DNA of 64,000 bases from Sutcliffiella deserti. Lineage in GTDB: Bacteria > Bacillota > Bacilli > Bacillales > Bacillaceae_I. The number at the start of each line of letters is the position of its first letter. Position 1 is the stretch's first letter. Shown here piece by piece: positions 8,792-16,731 of the stretch. The stretch is from positions 248,001 through 312,000 of the forward strand of contig NZ_JAIQDB010000002.1 in NCBI RefSeq assembly GCF_020037475.1, written 5' to 3'. Below the pieces are notes generated by a model. The model saw nothing but the letters and a program-made list of their open reading frames with translations, searched no databases and had not been told where the DNA came from. The translations under genes were made by a program, and so were the position numbers.

Positions 8792-9727
8792 TTGCAGAAT
8801 TTAAAATACTATCTGTTCCTGTTTGTCATTATGATTTTTTGGGGATTTAATGTTCCTCTTTTGAAAGTTTTAGTAGAAAATATAAGTCCTGTCACCATGA
8901 CTTCTTACCGAGTGATGCTGGCTGGACTTACTGTTTTTATTATCCTTTGGTTCCTTAAGTTACTTAGGCTTCCTACTTTAAGAGAAAGTAAATATATTGT
9001 TCTTGGATCTTTTTTAAATGTAGTTTGTCATCATTATTTTTTATCAGTAGGGTTAAAATTAACAACTGGTACGAATGCGGGAATCATTGTAGGTGCTGGG
9101 CCCATCCTGACGGCCCTGATAGCTGCGGTGCTTATTAAGAGAAAAACCTCTGTATGGAGATGGATTGGGTTTGCTCTAGGGGGAATTGGTGTCTCCGTTA
9201 CGGTTTTGATAGGAAGTCAGGGAGTAACAGGAGTGTCGCTTGGGGATGTGTTTGTGTTTTTATCAATTTTCACACAGGCCTTCAGCTTTATCTTAATCAG
9301 CAAGCTTGCCAAAACGTTGGATCCTCGCCTGTTGACTGGTTATATGTTGGTTATAGGAGCTAGTGTTTTGATGGTAATTAGCTGGTTCACCGAGCCTGGA
9401 GGATTATCAGGCTTTGCTACGATATCCTGGAAAGTCTGGCTGGCGTTTTTCGTGTCCGCAATTCTAGCGACGGCTGTTGGGCACATGTCCTATAACTTTA
9501 TTATAGGCAAAACGGGACCTGCAGAAGCATCAATTTTCCTTAATTTCACTCCATTCTTTGCCCTTATCGGTTCGGCCATTTTGCTTGGCGAAAGAATCAT
9601 GCCGTACCATATAATAGGATTGTTATTTATTGTTATGGGGGTTTTATTGGGATCAGGTGCTTTTGAGGAGCTAGTGTTGAGGAGAAAAAGAAGGAGGGGC
9701 CTGGCCCCGGCTGCGCTAAAGCGCTAA
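8792..9727 (+). CDS. EamA/DMT-family membrane transporter
   Basis: A 311-residue membrane protein with about ten hydrophobic segments and two EamA repeats, the drug/metabolite transporter layout. The second half carries the typical GPAEASIFLNFTPFFALIGS(A) stretch. These proteins export or import small metabolites; the substrate cannot be read from sequence. TTG start chosen because AGAGGAG is spaced 6-7 bases from it, and the protein begins directly with a membrane helix (QNLKYYLFLF). It stands alone behind a near-consensus promoter. The last residues (RRRGLAPAALKR) are encoded by a repeat element, GGGGCCTGGCCCC, that runs through the stop codon, so the natural C-terminus was probably altered by its insertion. 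Confidence 0.85.
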   Translation: MQNLKYYLFLFVIMIFWGFNVPLLKVLVENISPVTMTSYRVMLAGLTVFIILWFLKLLRLPTLRESKYIVLGSFLNVVCHHYFLSVGLKLTTGTNAGIIVGAGPILTALIAAVLIKRKTSVWRWIGFALGGIGVSVTVLIGSQGVTGVSLGDVFVFLSIFTQAFSFILISKLAKTLDPRLLTGYMLVIGASVLMVISWFTEPGGLSGFATISWKVWLAFFVSAILATAVGHMSYNFIIGKTGPAEASIFLNFTPFFALIGSAILLGERIMPYHIIGLLFIVMGVLLGSGAFEELVLRRKRRRGLAPAALKR

Positions 9728-9728
9728 A
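9696..9728. repeat. GGGGCC..CCCC gene-end element, copy 2, inside the permease 3' end
   Basis: GGGGCCTGGCCCC at 9696-9708 followed by GCTGCGCTAAAGCGCTAAAG. It supplies the last codons and stop of the permease. The tail resembles the GCGTTAAAG tail of the copy at 7689. Confidence 0.5.
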
Positions 9729-9741
9729 GTAAATACCAAAT

Positions 9742-9773
9742 AAGTCATGTGGGTTTTGTCTGCATGGCTTTTT
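9742..9773 (+). terminator. terminator of the permease gene
   Basis: AAGTCATG (9742-9749) pairs with CATGGCTT (9763-9770, one G-U pair), followed by T5. Confidence 0.65.
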
Positions 9774-9822
9774 GGTTGTGTATTTCCTTTAAAACACAGC
9801 ACCATGAGAATGCAGGATAAGG

Positions 9823-10224
9823 TCACACATTATATTTAGTAATATACTCCCACACCTTTCGTCCTGTTTCATCGTGCTTAAAAGTAAATAATGTCTGCCC
9901 GAACATGATATTCATCCCTGAAATATCACGAATTTCAGAGGCTGCTAAGTAGATTTTTAGCCTCTGGAATTCTTTTAACTTCATAAAAAATTCCTCCTTT
10001 TCATGCCCTTCGTGATTAGCCGTTTCCACAATTCCTGTTGCAATGCCTCTTGCAATTATTCCTTTTTTATTACTATATAAAAAAACTAAATCATCCTTCT
10101 TAAAGTGGTGAATAAGCTGTTTCCATTTGCCATAATAGGCTGCACATTTTTCCTTGTTTAACATATCCACTTCACAGGCTTTATTGGATGATTGATTTGT
10201 ATTAAGTATATGTACTCTGCTCAT
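9823..10224 (-). CDS. conserved-looking 133-residue protein, possible EVE/PUA-like fold
   Basis: Soluble protein without signal peptide or membrane segment. The pattern KKDDLVFLYSNKKGIIARG followed by a second basic half resembles EVE/ASCH proteins of the PUA superfamily, which bind modified nucleobases or RNA, but the match is by eye only. The start ATG has AAGGTGA about 7 bases upstream. It stands alone, convergent with the permease. Function not assigned. Confidence 0.7.
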   Translation of the reverse strand: MSRVHILNTNQSSNKACEVDMLNKEKCAAYYGKWKQLIHHFKKDDLVFLYSNKKGIIARGIATGIVETANHEGHEKEEFFMKLKEFQRLKIYLAASEIRDISGMNIMFGQTLFTFKHDETGRKVWEYITKYNV

Positions 10225-10372
10225 TCCGCTTCACCTTCATTTTTTTTAAGTTTATTCCACTCTTCATTCTAAAATAAACAAAGTTTGGGTTTTATCTAAT
10301 ACTTTAGTACTGTTTTAATGGAATGTTGGTAGAGTGGGTATTTTTCAGCTATACAGTAATACGACAAAGTTC

Positions 10373-10378
10373 TATAAT
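10373..10378 (+). promoter_or_regulatory. -10 box in front of riboswitch 1
   Basis: TATAAT at 10373-10378 sits about 18 bases before the first conserved bases of the c-di-GMP aptamer. The -35 region (CTATAC, 10349-10354) is poor, so another factor may assist. Confidence 0.45.
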
Positions 10379-10395
10379 TTATGTAACAATATAAA

Positions 10396-10484
10396 TCCGA
10401 AAAGGCAAACCTTTGGAAACTTAGGGACGCAAAACTATAGGGGCTTCTATTAATCTCTTAATATGCCAGCCAGTTACCGAAGAG
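10396..10484 (+). promoter_or_regulatory. cyclic di-GMP-I (GEMM) riboswitch aptamer
   Basis: The conserved blocks of the class-I c-di-GMP aptamer are present in order: AAAAGGCAAACC, the GNRA-like first hairpin (TTTGGAAACTTA), GGGACGCAAAAC, then the second stem, and CAGCCAGTTACCGAAGAG at the 3' end. A strong terminator follows at once (10496-10521) and the regulated gene begins at 10565, so control is probably at transcription. Whether c-di-GMP turns the gene on or off cannot be decided by eye. Confidence 0.88.
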
Positions 10485-10495
10485 TGTGGTCGTGC

Positions 10496-10521
10496 GCTAT
10501 TCTTCGGAGTAGCTTTTTTTT
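10496..10521 (+). terminator. riboswitch expression-platform terminator
   Basis: GCTATTC and GAGTAGC pair around a TTCG tetraloop and are followed by eight T. A competing helix, CCGAAGA (10478-10484) with TCTTCGG (10501-10507), joins the aptamer 3' end to the terminator loop and could act as antiterminator. Confidence 0.85.
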
Positions 10522-10564
10522 CGATAGATTTTTATTGAACTTATTATAGGGGGAACATCCACCA

Positions 10565-11884
10565 ATGAAAAAACTGATTTTTTCAACAACTCTTGCTTTT
10601 ACACTAACTATTGGATCTTGTGCAAGTGCAGAGGGTAATTTTTCTGCTGATGCTGGTACAACACCGGATGAGTTTGGATATTTTTTTGATCGGCTTTTAG
10701 AAGACTTGAAGTATGCATTCACGTTTGATTCTGAAAAGGAAGCTAATCTATTGGTAGATTATGCAATGGAGCGTCTGGCAGAGGCAAAATCGATGACAGA
10801 AAAAGAGAAGAATGAATTTGTTCAAGAACTAGTAGATGACTATATGGAAATACTAGAGGATGCACAGGTTAAGATTTCTGAGATTGTATCTGATGAAGAA
10901 ACAGAGGAAGAACTAAAAGAAGAATTAAGTGATTTGCTTGAAAGTATCACAGAGATCGATGAAGAAATAAACGAACAGTTAGATGAAGAGAAGCAACAAA
11001 AGGTTGCTGAAAAACAAGATGAAGCATACATGGTTGCAAATGTGGTAAAGGGCTACGATATCGAGCAAGTGAAAGCTCTACGTGACCAAAGCTTTGGCTA
11101 TGGCGAGATAGCTAAGATTATCTCTCTTTCTGAAATTACAGGAAAAACGATCGATGAGGTTGTTAGTCTATTGAGTGGCGGAGAAAAAGAATTGGAAGAA
11201 GTTATGGTCGAATTAGGTGTTACCATGACTCAAATTAAACAATCGGCTCTTTCCAAAAAAGCTCTATCCGTTGAGGAAGCTTTAGCTGCTGCAGTCGCTA
11301 ATGGAGACGAAAAAGCTATAGAAAAGCTAACAAAAAAACTAAATAAACTTCAGGAACGTCAAGAAAAACTGGCTTCCCGAGAAGATCAGGACGAAGAAGC
11401 TGAAGAGCAGGAAGAAATGGAAGTAGCAGAAGCAGAAATGGAAGTAGCAGAAGCGGAAGAAGCAGAAGAAGCAGATGCAGAAGAACTAGAAAAACAACAA
11501 TCCGAAGAAACTACTGAAAATGAAAATGAAGTAGCAAAAGAGGAAGGAAAAAAAATAGCGGCACAAAATAAAGAAGCAGCGAAAAAGATTGCTGAGCAAA
11601 ATAAAGAAAAAGCAAAACAGCAGGCTGAAGCTGCAAAAGAAAAAGGAAAGAAAAACGAAGACGATGAAAATGTAGAAAAAGAAGAAGAAAAAGAAGATGA
11701 TGTAGAAGAAGAAAAAGAATCAGAAGATAACGAAACAGAAGAACAACCAGGGCAAAAAGGAAAAGATAAAGCAAAGGAAAACAAAGAAAGAAACGGTAAT
11801 GGAAATAAAGATGACGAAGACGAAGATGAAGATGAAGACGAAGATGATAATGATGATGATGAAGAAGAAGTTGGTGGCGAATAA
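10565..11884 (+). CDS. secreted, highly acidic DUF5667-like protein under c-di-GMP control
   Basis: 439-residue exported protein: a signal peptide (cleavage near ASAEG, residue 23), then a helical region (about 30-150) resembling the DUF5667 domain (DEFGYFFDRLLEDLKYAF), a middle segment with two short helix pairs (SFGYGEIAKIISLSEITG), and from about residue 270 a low-complexity tail of Glu, Asp, Lys and Ala that ends in a run of Asp/Glu. There is no sorting signal or membrane anchor, so it is probably released or held by charge. The start ATG has AGGGGG 11 bases upstream. A c-di-GMP riboswitch and terminator precede it, which suggests a role in the sessile/motile switch, for example in the biofilm matrix (inference). 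Tail length should be unstable because it is coded by near-repeats. Confidence 0.85.
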   Translation: MKKLIFSTTLAFTLTIGSCASAEGNFSADAGTTPDEFGYFFDRLLEDLKYAFTFDSEKEANLLVDYAMERLAEAKSMTEKEKNEFVQELVDDYMEILEDAQVKISEIVSDEETEEELKEELSDLLESITEIDEEINEQLDEEKQQKVAEKQDEAYMVANVVKGYDIEQVKALRDQSFGYGEIAKIISLSEITGKTIDEVVSLLSGGEKELEEVMVELGVTMTQIKQSALSKKALSVEEALAAAVANGDEKAIEKLTKKLNKLQERQEKLASREDQDEEAEEQEEMEVAEAEMEVAEAEEAEEADAEELEKQQSEETTENENEVAKEEGKKIAAQNKEAAKKIAEQNKEKAKQQAEAAKEKGKKNEDDENVEKEEEKEDDVEEEKESEDNETEEQPGQKGKDKAKENKERNGNGNKDDEDEDEDEDEDDNDDDEEEVGGE

Positions 11885-11911
11885 AGGCCTCCCCCCGTCA
11901 CGGGAAAGCGA

Positions 11912-11942
11912 AGTCTTGCAGAATATTTCTGCAAGGCTTTTT
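11912..11942 (+). terminator. terminator of the acidic secreted protein gene
   Basis: AGTCTTGCAG pairs with CTGCAAGGCT, followed by T5. It lies directly against the truncated vanY. Confidence 0.8.
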
Positions 11943-11951
11943 GATTGTTTT

Positions 11952-12332
11952 TTGGTGGCCACTTATTGTTACCGTTCTTTTGAAACTCAACAAGCAATCT
12001 ATCAAAATTTTGTAGATCAATATGGAGAAGAAGCGGCCAATCGCTTTAGTGCTAAGCCTGGCGAGAGTGAACATCAAACTGGACTGACAATGGATGTGAC
12101 TAGTGAAAGTGTAGACTTTGCCCTTGTTGAAGAATTTGGTTCGACAAAAGAAGGAGAATGGATAGCAGCACATGCAGCGGAATTCGGTTTTGTTCTTAGT
12201 TATCCAGAAGGGAAAGAGGATATCACCGGTTATATCTATGAACCATGGCATTACCGTTATGTAGGAGAAGAGCATGCAAAGTTTATGAAAGAAAACGATC
12301 TTGTGTTAAAAGAGTATTTGAATGAATATTAA
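11952..12332 (+). pseudogene. N-terminally truncated VanY-type D,D-carboxypeptidase
   Basis: The frame carries the catalytic half of an M15B/VanY D-alanyl-D-alanine carboxypeptidase: YRSFETQQ, the zinc motif SEHQTGLTMDV (His and Asp ligands) and EPWHYRYVG (catalytic Glu, third His ligand). Everything before the YRS motif is missing: there is no signal peptide, and the usual leader of 100 or more residues is replaced by the terminator of the previous gene. The frame continues upstream into the acidic gene in another reading frame, which is coincidental. A TTG at 11952 has no convincing ribosome binding site. It looks like the scar of a deletion that removed the 5' half; the zinc site is intact, so residual function after cytoplasmic expression cannot be excluded. 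Confidence 0.75.
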
Positions 12333-12395
12333 TTTATTTTGATTGGATATGGTTTGTTTTGGTGGAAGTATCAAAATAGTGTCCCTAATTAGGAG

Positions 12396-12428
12396 GCCAA
12401 TTCGCAATAAAGCGGATTGGCTTTTTTT
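12396..12428 (+). terminator. terminator after the vanY remnant
   Basis: GCCAATTCGC (12396-12405) pairs with GCGGATTGGC (12412-12421), followed by T7. Confidence 0.9.
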
Positions 12429-12505
12429 AGAATTTCTACGGAAGTTGTAATTCTAGTAAGTAAAAGTATTCTACTTATGTTACTTTATTTATAGAGGTGT
12501 ATATC

Positions 12506-13417
12506 ATGAAAAAAAAACCAATTTATGTAGAAATTCCAATTGAGGCTGAGGTAGATGCAGTTTGGGGAATGACACAAAAACCTGAAGTTCATAAACAATG
12601 GGATCTGCGCTTTTCTTCTATTACTTATTTACCGAAAGAAAATGCAGATCAACCACAATCCTTTTTGTATGAGACGAATATTGGGTTTGGCCAGAAGGTC
12701 GCTGGCTGGGGGAAAAGTATAGGTACACATAATAAAACAGATGGTTCAAAAACATCCTCTTTGCACTTTGGTACCGAACAAAAAATTTCTCCCATCCGTG
12801 AAGGAAAGGGATATTGGAAATACATACCTAAAGAGAACGGGACCACATTTCTTACCCTGTATGATTATGATACTCGATTTGGTCCATTCGGTCGATTTTT
12901 AGATCTTTTGTTTCGTCCTATAATGGGGTGGGCTACTGCTCTTAGCTTTGATGTACTCAAACGATGGATAGAAAAAGGGGAAGTGCCACGAGCACAATAT
13001 ATCCGTTTTTTTAGTAGTGTTCTAATCACTGCGCTCTTTTTCTTTGTGTGGTTTTATCAAGGACTCGTACCGAAAATAATTGCAAAACATCCTGAAGAAG
13101 TTGCTATGTTATCCAATCTATCTGCTTTAGCTGGAGCTACTGCAGAAATGGCTGTAGGAATCATCGGTGTGCTTGAGATTTTGTTTGCGTTTGTATGGCT
13201 ATTTTATCGTAAGAAAAGACATTTATTCGCCCTGCAAATCATTGTTTTTCCAATACTAACAATTACAGCCTTAGCAGCTAATCTAACAATCTCTGTGCAT
13301 CCCTTTAATCCGGTCACCTTTAATGCTAGTCTCTGGATACTCTCCATAGTTGGCTATTTACTTACAAAAGATTTACCAACTGCCACTAGTTGCAAACGAA
13401 CGAGAAAGGGTGTTTGA
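12506..13417 (+). CDS. yndG: YndG-like SRPBCC/DoxX-like membrane protein
   Basis: 303-residue protein with a soluble N-terminal half of polyketide-cyclase/SRPBCC type (begins KKKPIYVEIPIEAEVDAVW, about 1-160), thought to hold a hydrophobic ligand, and a C-terminal half with four membrane helices of DoxX-like type. The ATG at 12506 is preferred to the GTG at 12497 because GAGGTG (12494-12499) serves as its ribosome binding site. It is first of three tightly packed genes whose order matches B. subtilis yndG-yndH-yndJ; the next start lies 2 bases after its stop. The function of the set is unknown; lipid- or envelope-related work is an inference from the ligand-binding and membrane domains. Confidence 0.8.
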   Translation: MKKKPIYVEIPIEAEVDAVWGMTQKPEVHKQWDLRFSSITYLPKENADQPQSFLYETNIGFGQKVAGWGKSIGTHNKTDGSKTSSLHFGTEQKISPIREGKGYWKYIPKENGTTFLTLYDYDTRFGPFGRFLDLLFRPIMGWATALSFDVLKRWIEKGEVPRAQYIRFFSSVLITALFFFVWFYQGLVPKIIAKHPEEVAMLSNLSALAGATAEMAVGIIGVLEILFAFVWLFYRKKRHLFALQIIVFPILTITALAANLTISVHPFNPVTFNASLWILSIVGYLLTKDLPTATSCKRTRKGV

Positions 13418-13419
13418 TT

Positions 13420-14031
13420 GTGTCCATTTACCACACCCTGTTAGGAGATGACTTTCTAAAGCTACATCCAAAATTGCAAGCACGTTATACGCTTCCATTG
13501 GGTGAACCGTTTTATGCGGTCGGAAAAATGTCAAAGATTGAAACAGGTGCTTATTGGCTAAAGCCTCTTTTGAAACTAGCTACGCGCTGGAATTTTCTTT
13601 TTCCTGAAAGTGGGAAGGATGTTCCGTTTACGATTAAAAATACGTGTCGTTCCTTATCGACTGGTGAAGAAGAAATATATTGGGAGCGAACTTTCTATTT
13701 CAAAGAAGTCAAAAGACATTTTAATGCATCTATGACTATTGATGCTGACCGGAGAGTAGTGAGAGATTATTTAGGTGAACCGAATTTATTTTACTCTGAT
13801 TTAATGTTCAAGGTTACACCAGATGGGAGCCTTCATATAAGCTCAGGGTACCAGCGTTTAGTTATGGGGCTTATGGAAATCCCTATTCCGCAGGTCTTAA
13901 GAGGAGTTGTGACGGTAGAGGAAGGATATGACGATGTCCGAGAAGTCTTTACGATCCAAGTTTTTATTCATAATCGGATTGTGGGAAGGATAATGGCCTA
14001 TGAAGGTGAATTTGAAGCACAGTCTTTTTAG
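13420..14031 (+). CDS. yndH: YndH-like DUF4166 protein
   Basis: 203-residue protein matching the DUF4166 pattern (LLGDDFLKLHPKLQARY at the start, then a beta-rich body with FYFKEVKRHFNASM). No membrane segment. GTG start at 13420, with AGAAAGGG 9 bases upstream; it begins 2 bases after the previous stop. DUF4166 is often found with saccharopine-dehydrogenase-like or SRPBCC proteins, but its biochemical role is not established. Middle gene of the yndGHJ-like operon; its 3' end overlaps the next gene by 32 bases, so the two are probably translationally coupled. Confidence 0.8.
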   Translation: MSIYHTLLGDDFLKLHPKLQARYTLPLGEPFYAVGKMSKIETGAYWLKPLLKLATRWNFLFPESGKDVPFTIKNTCRSLSTGEEEIYWERTFYFKEVKRHFNASMTIDADRRVVRDYLGEPNLFYSDLMFKVTPDGSLHISSGYQRLVMGLMEIPIPQVLRGVVTVEEGYDDVREVFTIQVFIHNRIVGRIMAYEGEFEAQSF

Positions 14032-15553
14032 CCCTATTACAATTATGGGGATAGTCCTCTTTACAGCAAGCAGCCTGAAAGTGGACGAACCATACACATT
14101 GATGTTAACAGCTGCACAATTAATTTTCGTTCCACTCTTATTGCAACTTATTATAGAACCAAAAATTCAGTACATTATTTTTACATGGATTGCTATGTTC
14201 TCCATCTTTTTATTGCATATTACATCTTCCAATACCTTGCAGATTCTACTTGCTCTTATTTATTTGGGGTTCACTTTTTTTGTAGCTTTGCATGGGTTTA
14301 GACGTTTTTTTCAGCGCGGTTTTACTAATTGGGCAGAAATTTCAATTGATATAGGGATGATCTATTTATTAGTAGGCGGTTTATGGTTTTTTGCATATAT
14401 TGCTGGGATTGATACAGGTTTTAGTCCACTGATAACCTGGTTAACAGCCATTCACTTTCATTATTCTGCATTCCTATTTACTATATCCTTAGGCTTTTTT
14501 GGACGCTTGCATGATTCAAGATTGTATCGGTTAATTGTTCCCATTATTCTAGCAGGACCTCTGCTCGTCGCTATTGGTATTACATTCTTGCCTGTTCTAG
14601 AATTGATTTCCGTGATCTTGTACATTTTGGCAATTTACAGCCTAATAGTTTTGGCTTACCGAACACCTTTTAACACTAGGTTGCAGGCCATTCTCATACG
14701 TCTCTCCTATAGTGCACTTGGTGTTACAATCTTATTTTCATTGTTATATGCGGCAAATAGTGTCTTTGCCAAGTGGACGGTTACGATTGACTTTATGATG
14801 AAATTCCATGGGTTACTGAACTGTGTCGTTTTTGGAATGTTAGGAGTACTCGGTTGGACTCTAGCGCCTCCTCCAACAAGGCAAGGCTTCTGGAGCTTTC
14901 CAGTAAGTAAAGTTCGAGGGAAGTTCAATAAAAGTGGAGATCAACTTTCAGGACTAGTGGATGATATGAGTGTTTTTGTTGATACGAAGGTTACATCAAA
15001 AGCAATTGTCGATTTTTACGAGCAGACTAATCAATATAGATTGTTCGCTAATGTAAAATGGGCCCTTTGGTTTAAACCGTTTGCTTTAGGCTATAAATTA
15101 ATTAGTCTGAGACTTCAGCAATTGAACCTACCCCTTTCTAGTAAAAGTATGGAAATGACAGGAAAGATATACGAGGTAGACTCTTCACTTGACGGGAGAA
15201 ATAAACCACGTGCCTGGGTACGCAGGGTGAAGAAGAATATTGTTTTTGTGGCGATTTATTCACATCACATAACAGAGGGGAGAGCATATATGAATATTGC
15301 ACTTCCTCTTCCATTTGCATCTATGATTGGTATTTTGCAAATAGATCAAACCAATGAATCTCTTATACTCACAAGTGAAGGTGAAGGAGAAACTGGAATT
15401 TTCTTAACAGTAGGTAAAACTCTTTTCAAGCTACCATTATCGGAGCAATTTTTTATCGAGGAAATAGAGGAAGGTTCATTGTCAGCGGTTCACAAAATGA
15501 GGATTTTCGGGATACCATTTTTACAAATCGATTACCAAATCCACCGTAAATAA
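14000..15553 (+). CDS. yndJ: YndJ-like integral membrane protein
   Basis: 517 residues: about ten hydrophobic helices in the first 300 residues (LFSPITIMGIVLFTASSL onward), then a soluble C-terminal domain of about 200 residues of SRPBCC-like, beta-rich character (DDMSVFVDTKVTSKAIVDFY). This is the layout of B. subtilis YndJ. The ATG at 14000 has GAAGGA 9 bases upstream and lies inside the yndH-like gene. Last gene of the operon, closed by a bidirectional terminator. Function unknown. Confidence 0.8.
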   Translation: MKVNLKHSLFSPITIMGIVLFTASSLKVDEPYTLMLTAAQLIFVPLLLQLIIEPKIQYIIFTWIAMFSIFLLHITSSNTLQILLALIYLGFTFFVALHGFRRFFQRGFTNWAEISIDIGMIYLLVGGLWFFAYIAGIDTGFSPLITWLTAIHFHYSAFLFTISLGFFGRLHDSRLYRLIVPIILAGPLLVAIGITFLPVLELISVILYILAIYSLIVLAYRTPFNTRLQAILIRLSYSALGVTILFSLLYAANSVFAKWTVTIDFMMKFHGLLNCVVFGMLGVLGWTLAPPPTRQGFWSFPVSKVRGKFNKSGDQLSGLVDDMSVFVDTKVTSKAIVDFYEQTNQYRLFANVKWALWFKPFALGYKLISLRLQQLNLPLSSKSMEMTGKIYEVDSSLDGRNKPRAWVRRVKKNIVFVAIYSHHITEGRAYMNIALPLPFASMIGILQIDQTNESLILTSEGEGETGIFLTVGKTLFKLPLSEQFFIEEIEEGSLSAVHKMRIFGIPFLQIDYQIHRK

Positions 15554-15565
15554 CGGGTAAAAATA

Positions 15566-15600
15566 ATTAAAACACCCAGAAACAATCTGGGTGTTAATTT
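15566..15600. terminator. bidirectional terminator between yndJ-like and acetamidase genes
   Basis: AACACCCAGA (15571-15580) pairs with TCTGGGTGTT (15586-15595). T-rich on the plus side and A-rich upstream, so it can serve both convergent genes. Confidence 0.8.
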
Positions 15601-15603
15601 ACT

Positions 15604-16539
15604 TTACCGTAGCACCCCATGAGGCAAAACAGCATGAACACCCTTCACACCATTCACCACTTGAGTCACTCGTAAATCCACCGCTACACTAGATAGTGCG
15701 GTGGCTTCTACCTTATCAATCTCAAACAGCTCTTGCATCAGTAGTACCATTTCATCCAGCGCAACGGCCGCTGCCTCATTCAGATCTTCATTAAATCCAA
15801 AGGTAATCCAGCCAGCTGGAGTATTGGCTCTCGGCATTTTCAATTTCATATCTTCTCGAACTGTTAGTGTTATATCCACATGATCCATTGGGCATTCAAT
15901 TGCCGTACCTGAGCTTTCACCGTCACCTTGCAGAGCATGTCCATCTCCTATCGAAAATAGTGCGCCCTCTACTGAAACAGGCAAGAAAAGACTGCTGCCT
16001 CGTACAAGTTCTTTACAATCAATGTTTCCGCCACAGTACCGGGGAGGAGCGGTGGAATGTGTTCCTGGTTCTGCAGGGGCAACACCTAATAACCCCATAA
16101 AGGGCGAGAGTCCCACATGAAACTTGCGGTCGCCTAACAGGCAGCTGCCTGTCATCGTTTGTGGAGTCAACTCCCAATCCACTTGCAGTTTTTCTGTTTC
16201 CACAATCCCAAGCTTCTCGTTCTGCCAATTCTTCAAGCCGCCAGCCCAGTTGCGTCCGTACCAGCCAGGGACAATCTCATTTAATCGAACCTCCAACACC
16301 ATGCCTGGTTTGGCATTGCGTACTGCAACTGGACCGAAAATCGGATGTCCGGGCTTTTCTTCTTTTTCCCTTGAATTGAAAATTACTCTCTCCTCATTTT
16401 TAGAGGGGGAATAGCCATACTGAATATCTAAGGTTTTCAGGTGAATGGTATCGCCGGAATCGACCGTCAATATAGGCTCATAGTCCTTATCAAATGATCC
16501 ATGGATATTTTTTGAATCTAGTTCTATTTTATGTATCAA
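15604..16539 (-). CDS. acetamidase/formamidase family amidohydrolase
   Basis: 311-residue cytoplasmic enzyme of the FmdA/AmdA family, which hydrolyses formamide or acetamide to ammonia and the acid. Family features: GHPIFGPVAVRNAKPGMVLEV, the GCLLGDR-like turn, APPRYCGGNIDCKELVRGSS, and GDGHALQGDGE. The substrate within the family cannot be told. A TTG at 16548 is possible, but AAAGGAG abuts it; the next TTG (16539) is correctly spaced 9 bases from that site, so I use 16539. It is divergent from the gntR-type regulator gene; the shared intergenic region holds a palindromic operator, which suggests that the regulator controls both. Confidence 0.85.
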   Translation of the reverse strand: MIHKIELDSKNIHGSFDKDYEPILTVDSGDTIHLKTLDIQYGYSPSKNEERVIFNSREKEEKPGHPIFGPVAVRNAKPGMVLEVRLNEIVPGWYGRNWAGGLKNWQNEKLGIVETEKLQVDWELTPQTMTGSCLLGDRKFHVGLSPFMGLLGVAPAEPGTHSTAPPRYCGGNIDCKELVRGSSLFLPVSVEGALFSIGDGHALQGDGESSGTAIECPMDHVDITLTVREDMKLKMPRANTPAGWITFGFNEDLNEAAAVALDEMVLLMQELFEIDKVEATALSSVAVDLRVTQVVNGVKGVHAVLPHGVLR

Positions 16540-16639
16540 TTCTTTCAACTCCTTTGGTTGTAAAGCTCTAGAGAAGTATTTCGGTAAGGGTGGATGAAAA
16601 ACCTTTATTGAGATGAATTATTAGATTTATCAAAATAGT

Positions 16640-16701
16640 TTGACATTTAATTCAAACCATGTAAAATAAAATACATAACTGGTACCTACCAGCGTACCAG
16701 T
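16640..16701 (+). promoter_or_regulatory. promoter and palindromic operator of the GntR-type gene
   Basis: TTGACA (16640-16645), 16-bp spacer, TAAAAT (16662-16667). Over the expected transcription start lie overlapping palindromes: ACTGGTAC (16678-16685) with GTACCAGT (16694-16701), and CTGGTA-CC-TACCAG (16679-16692). The GGT..ACC half-sites suit a HutC-type GntR regulator, so autorepression is likely. Confidence 0.7.
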
Positions 16702-16731
16702 ATCAAGCGACAGGGAGGTGAGTAACCAATT

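Noticed and set aside
11386-11997. Long Ser/Phe-rich minus-strand frames opposite the acidic secreted protein
   Set aside because: They are antisense images of the Glu/Asp-rich codon runs (GAA/GAT read as TTC/ATC).
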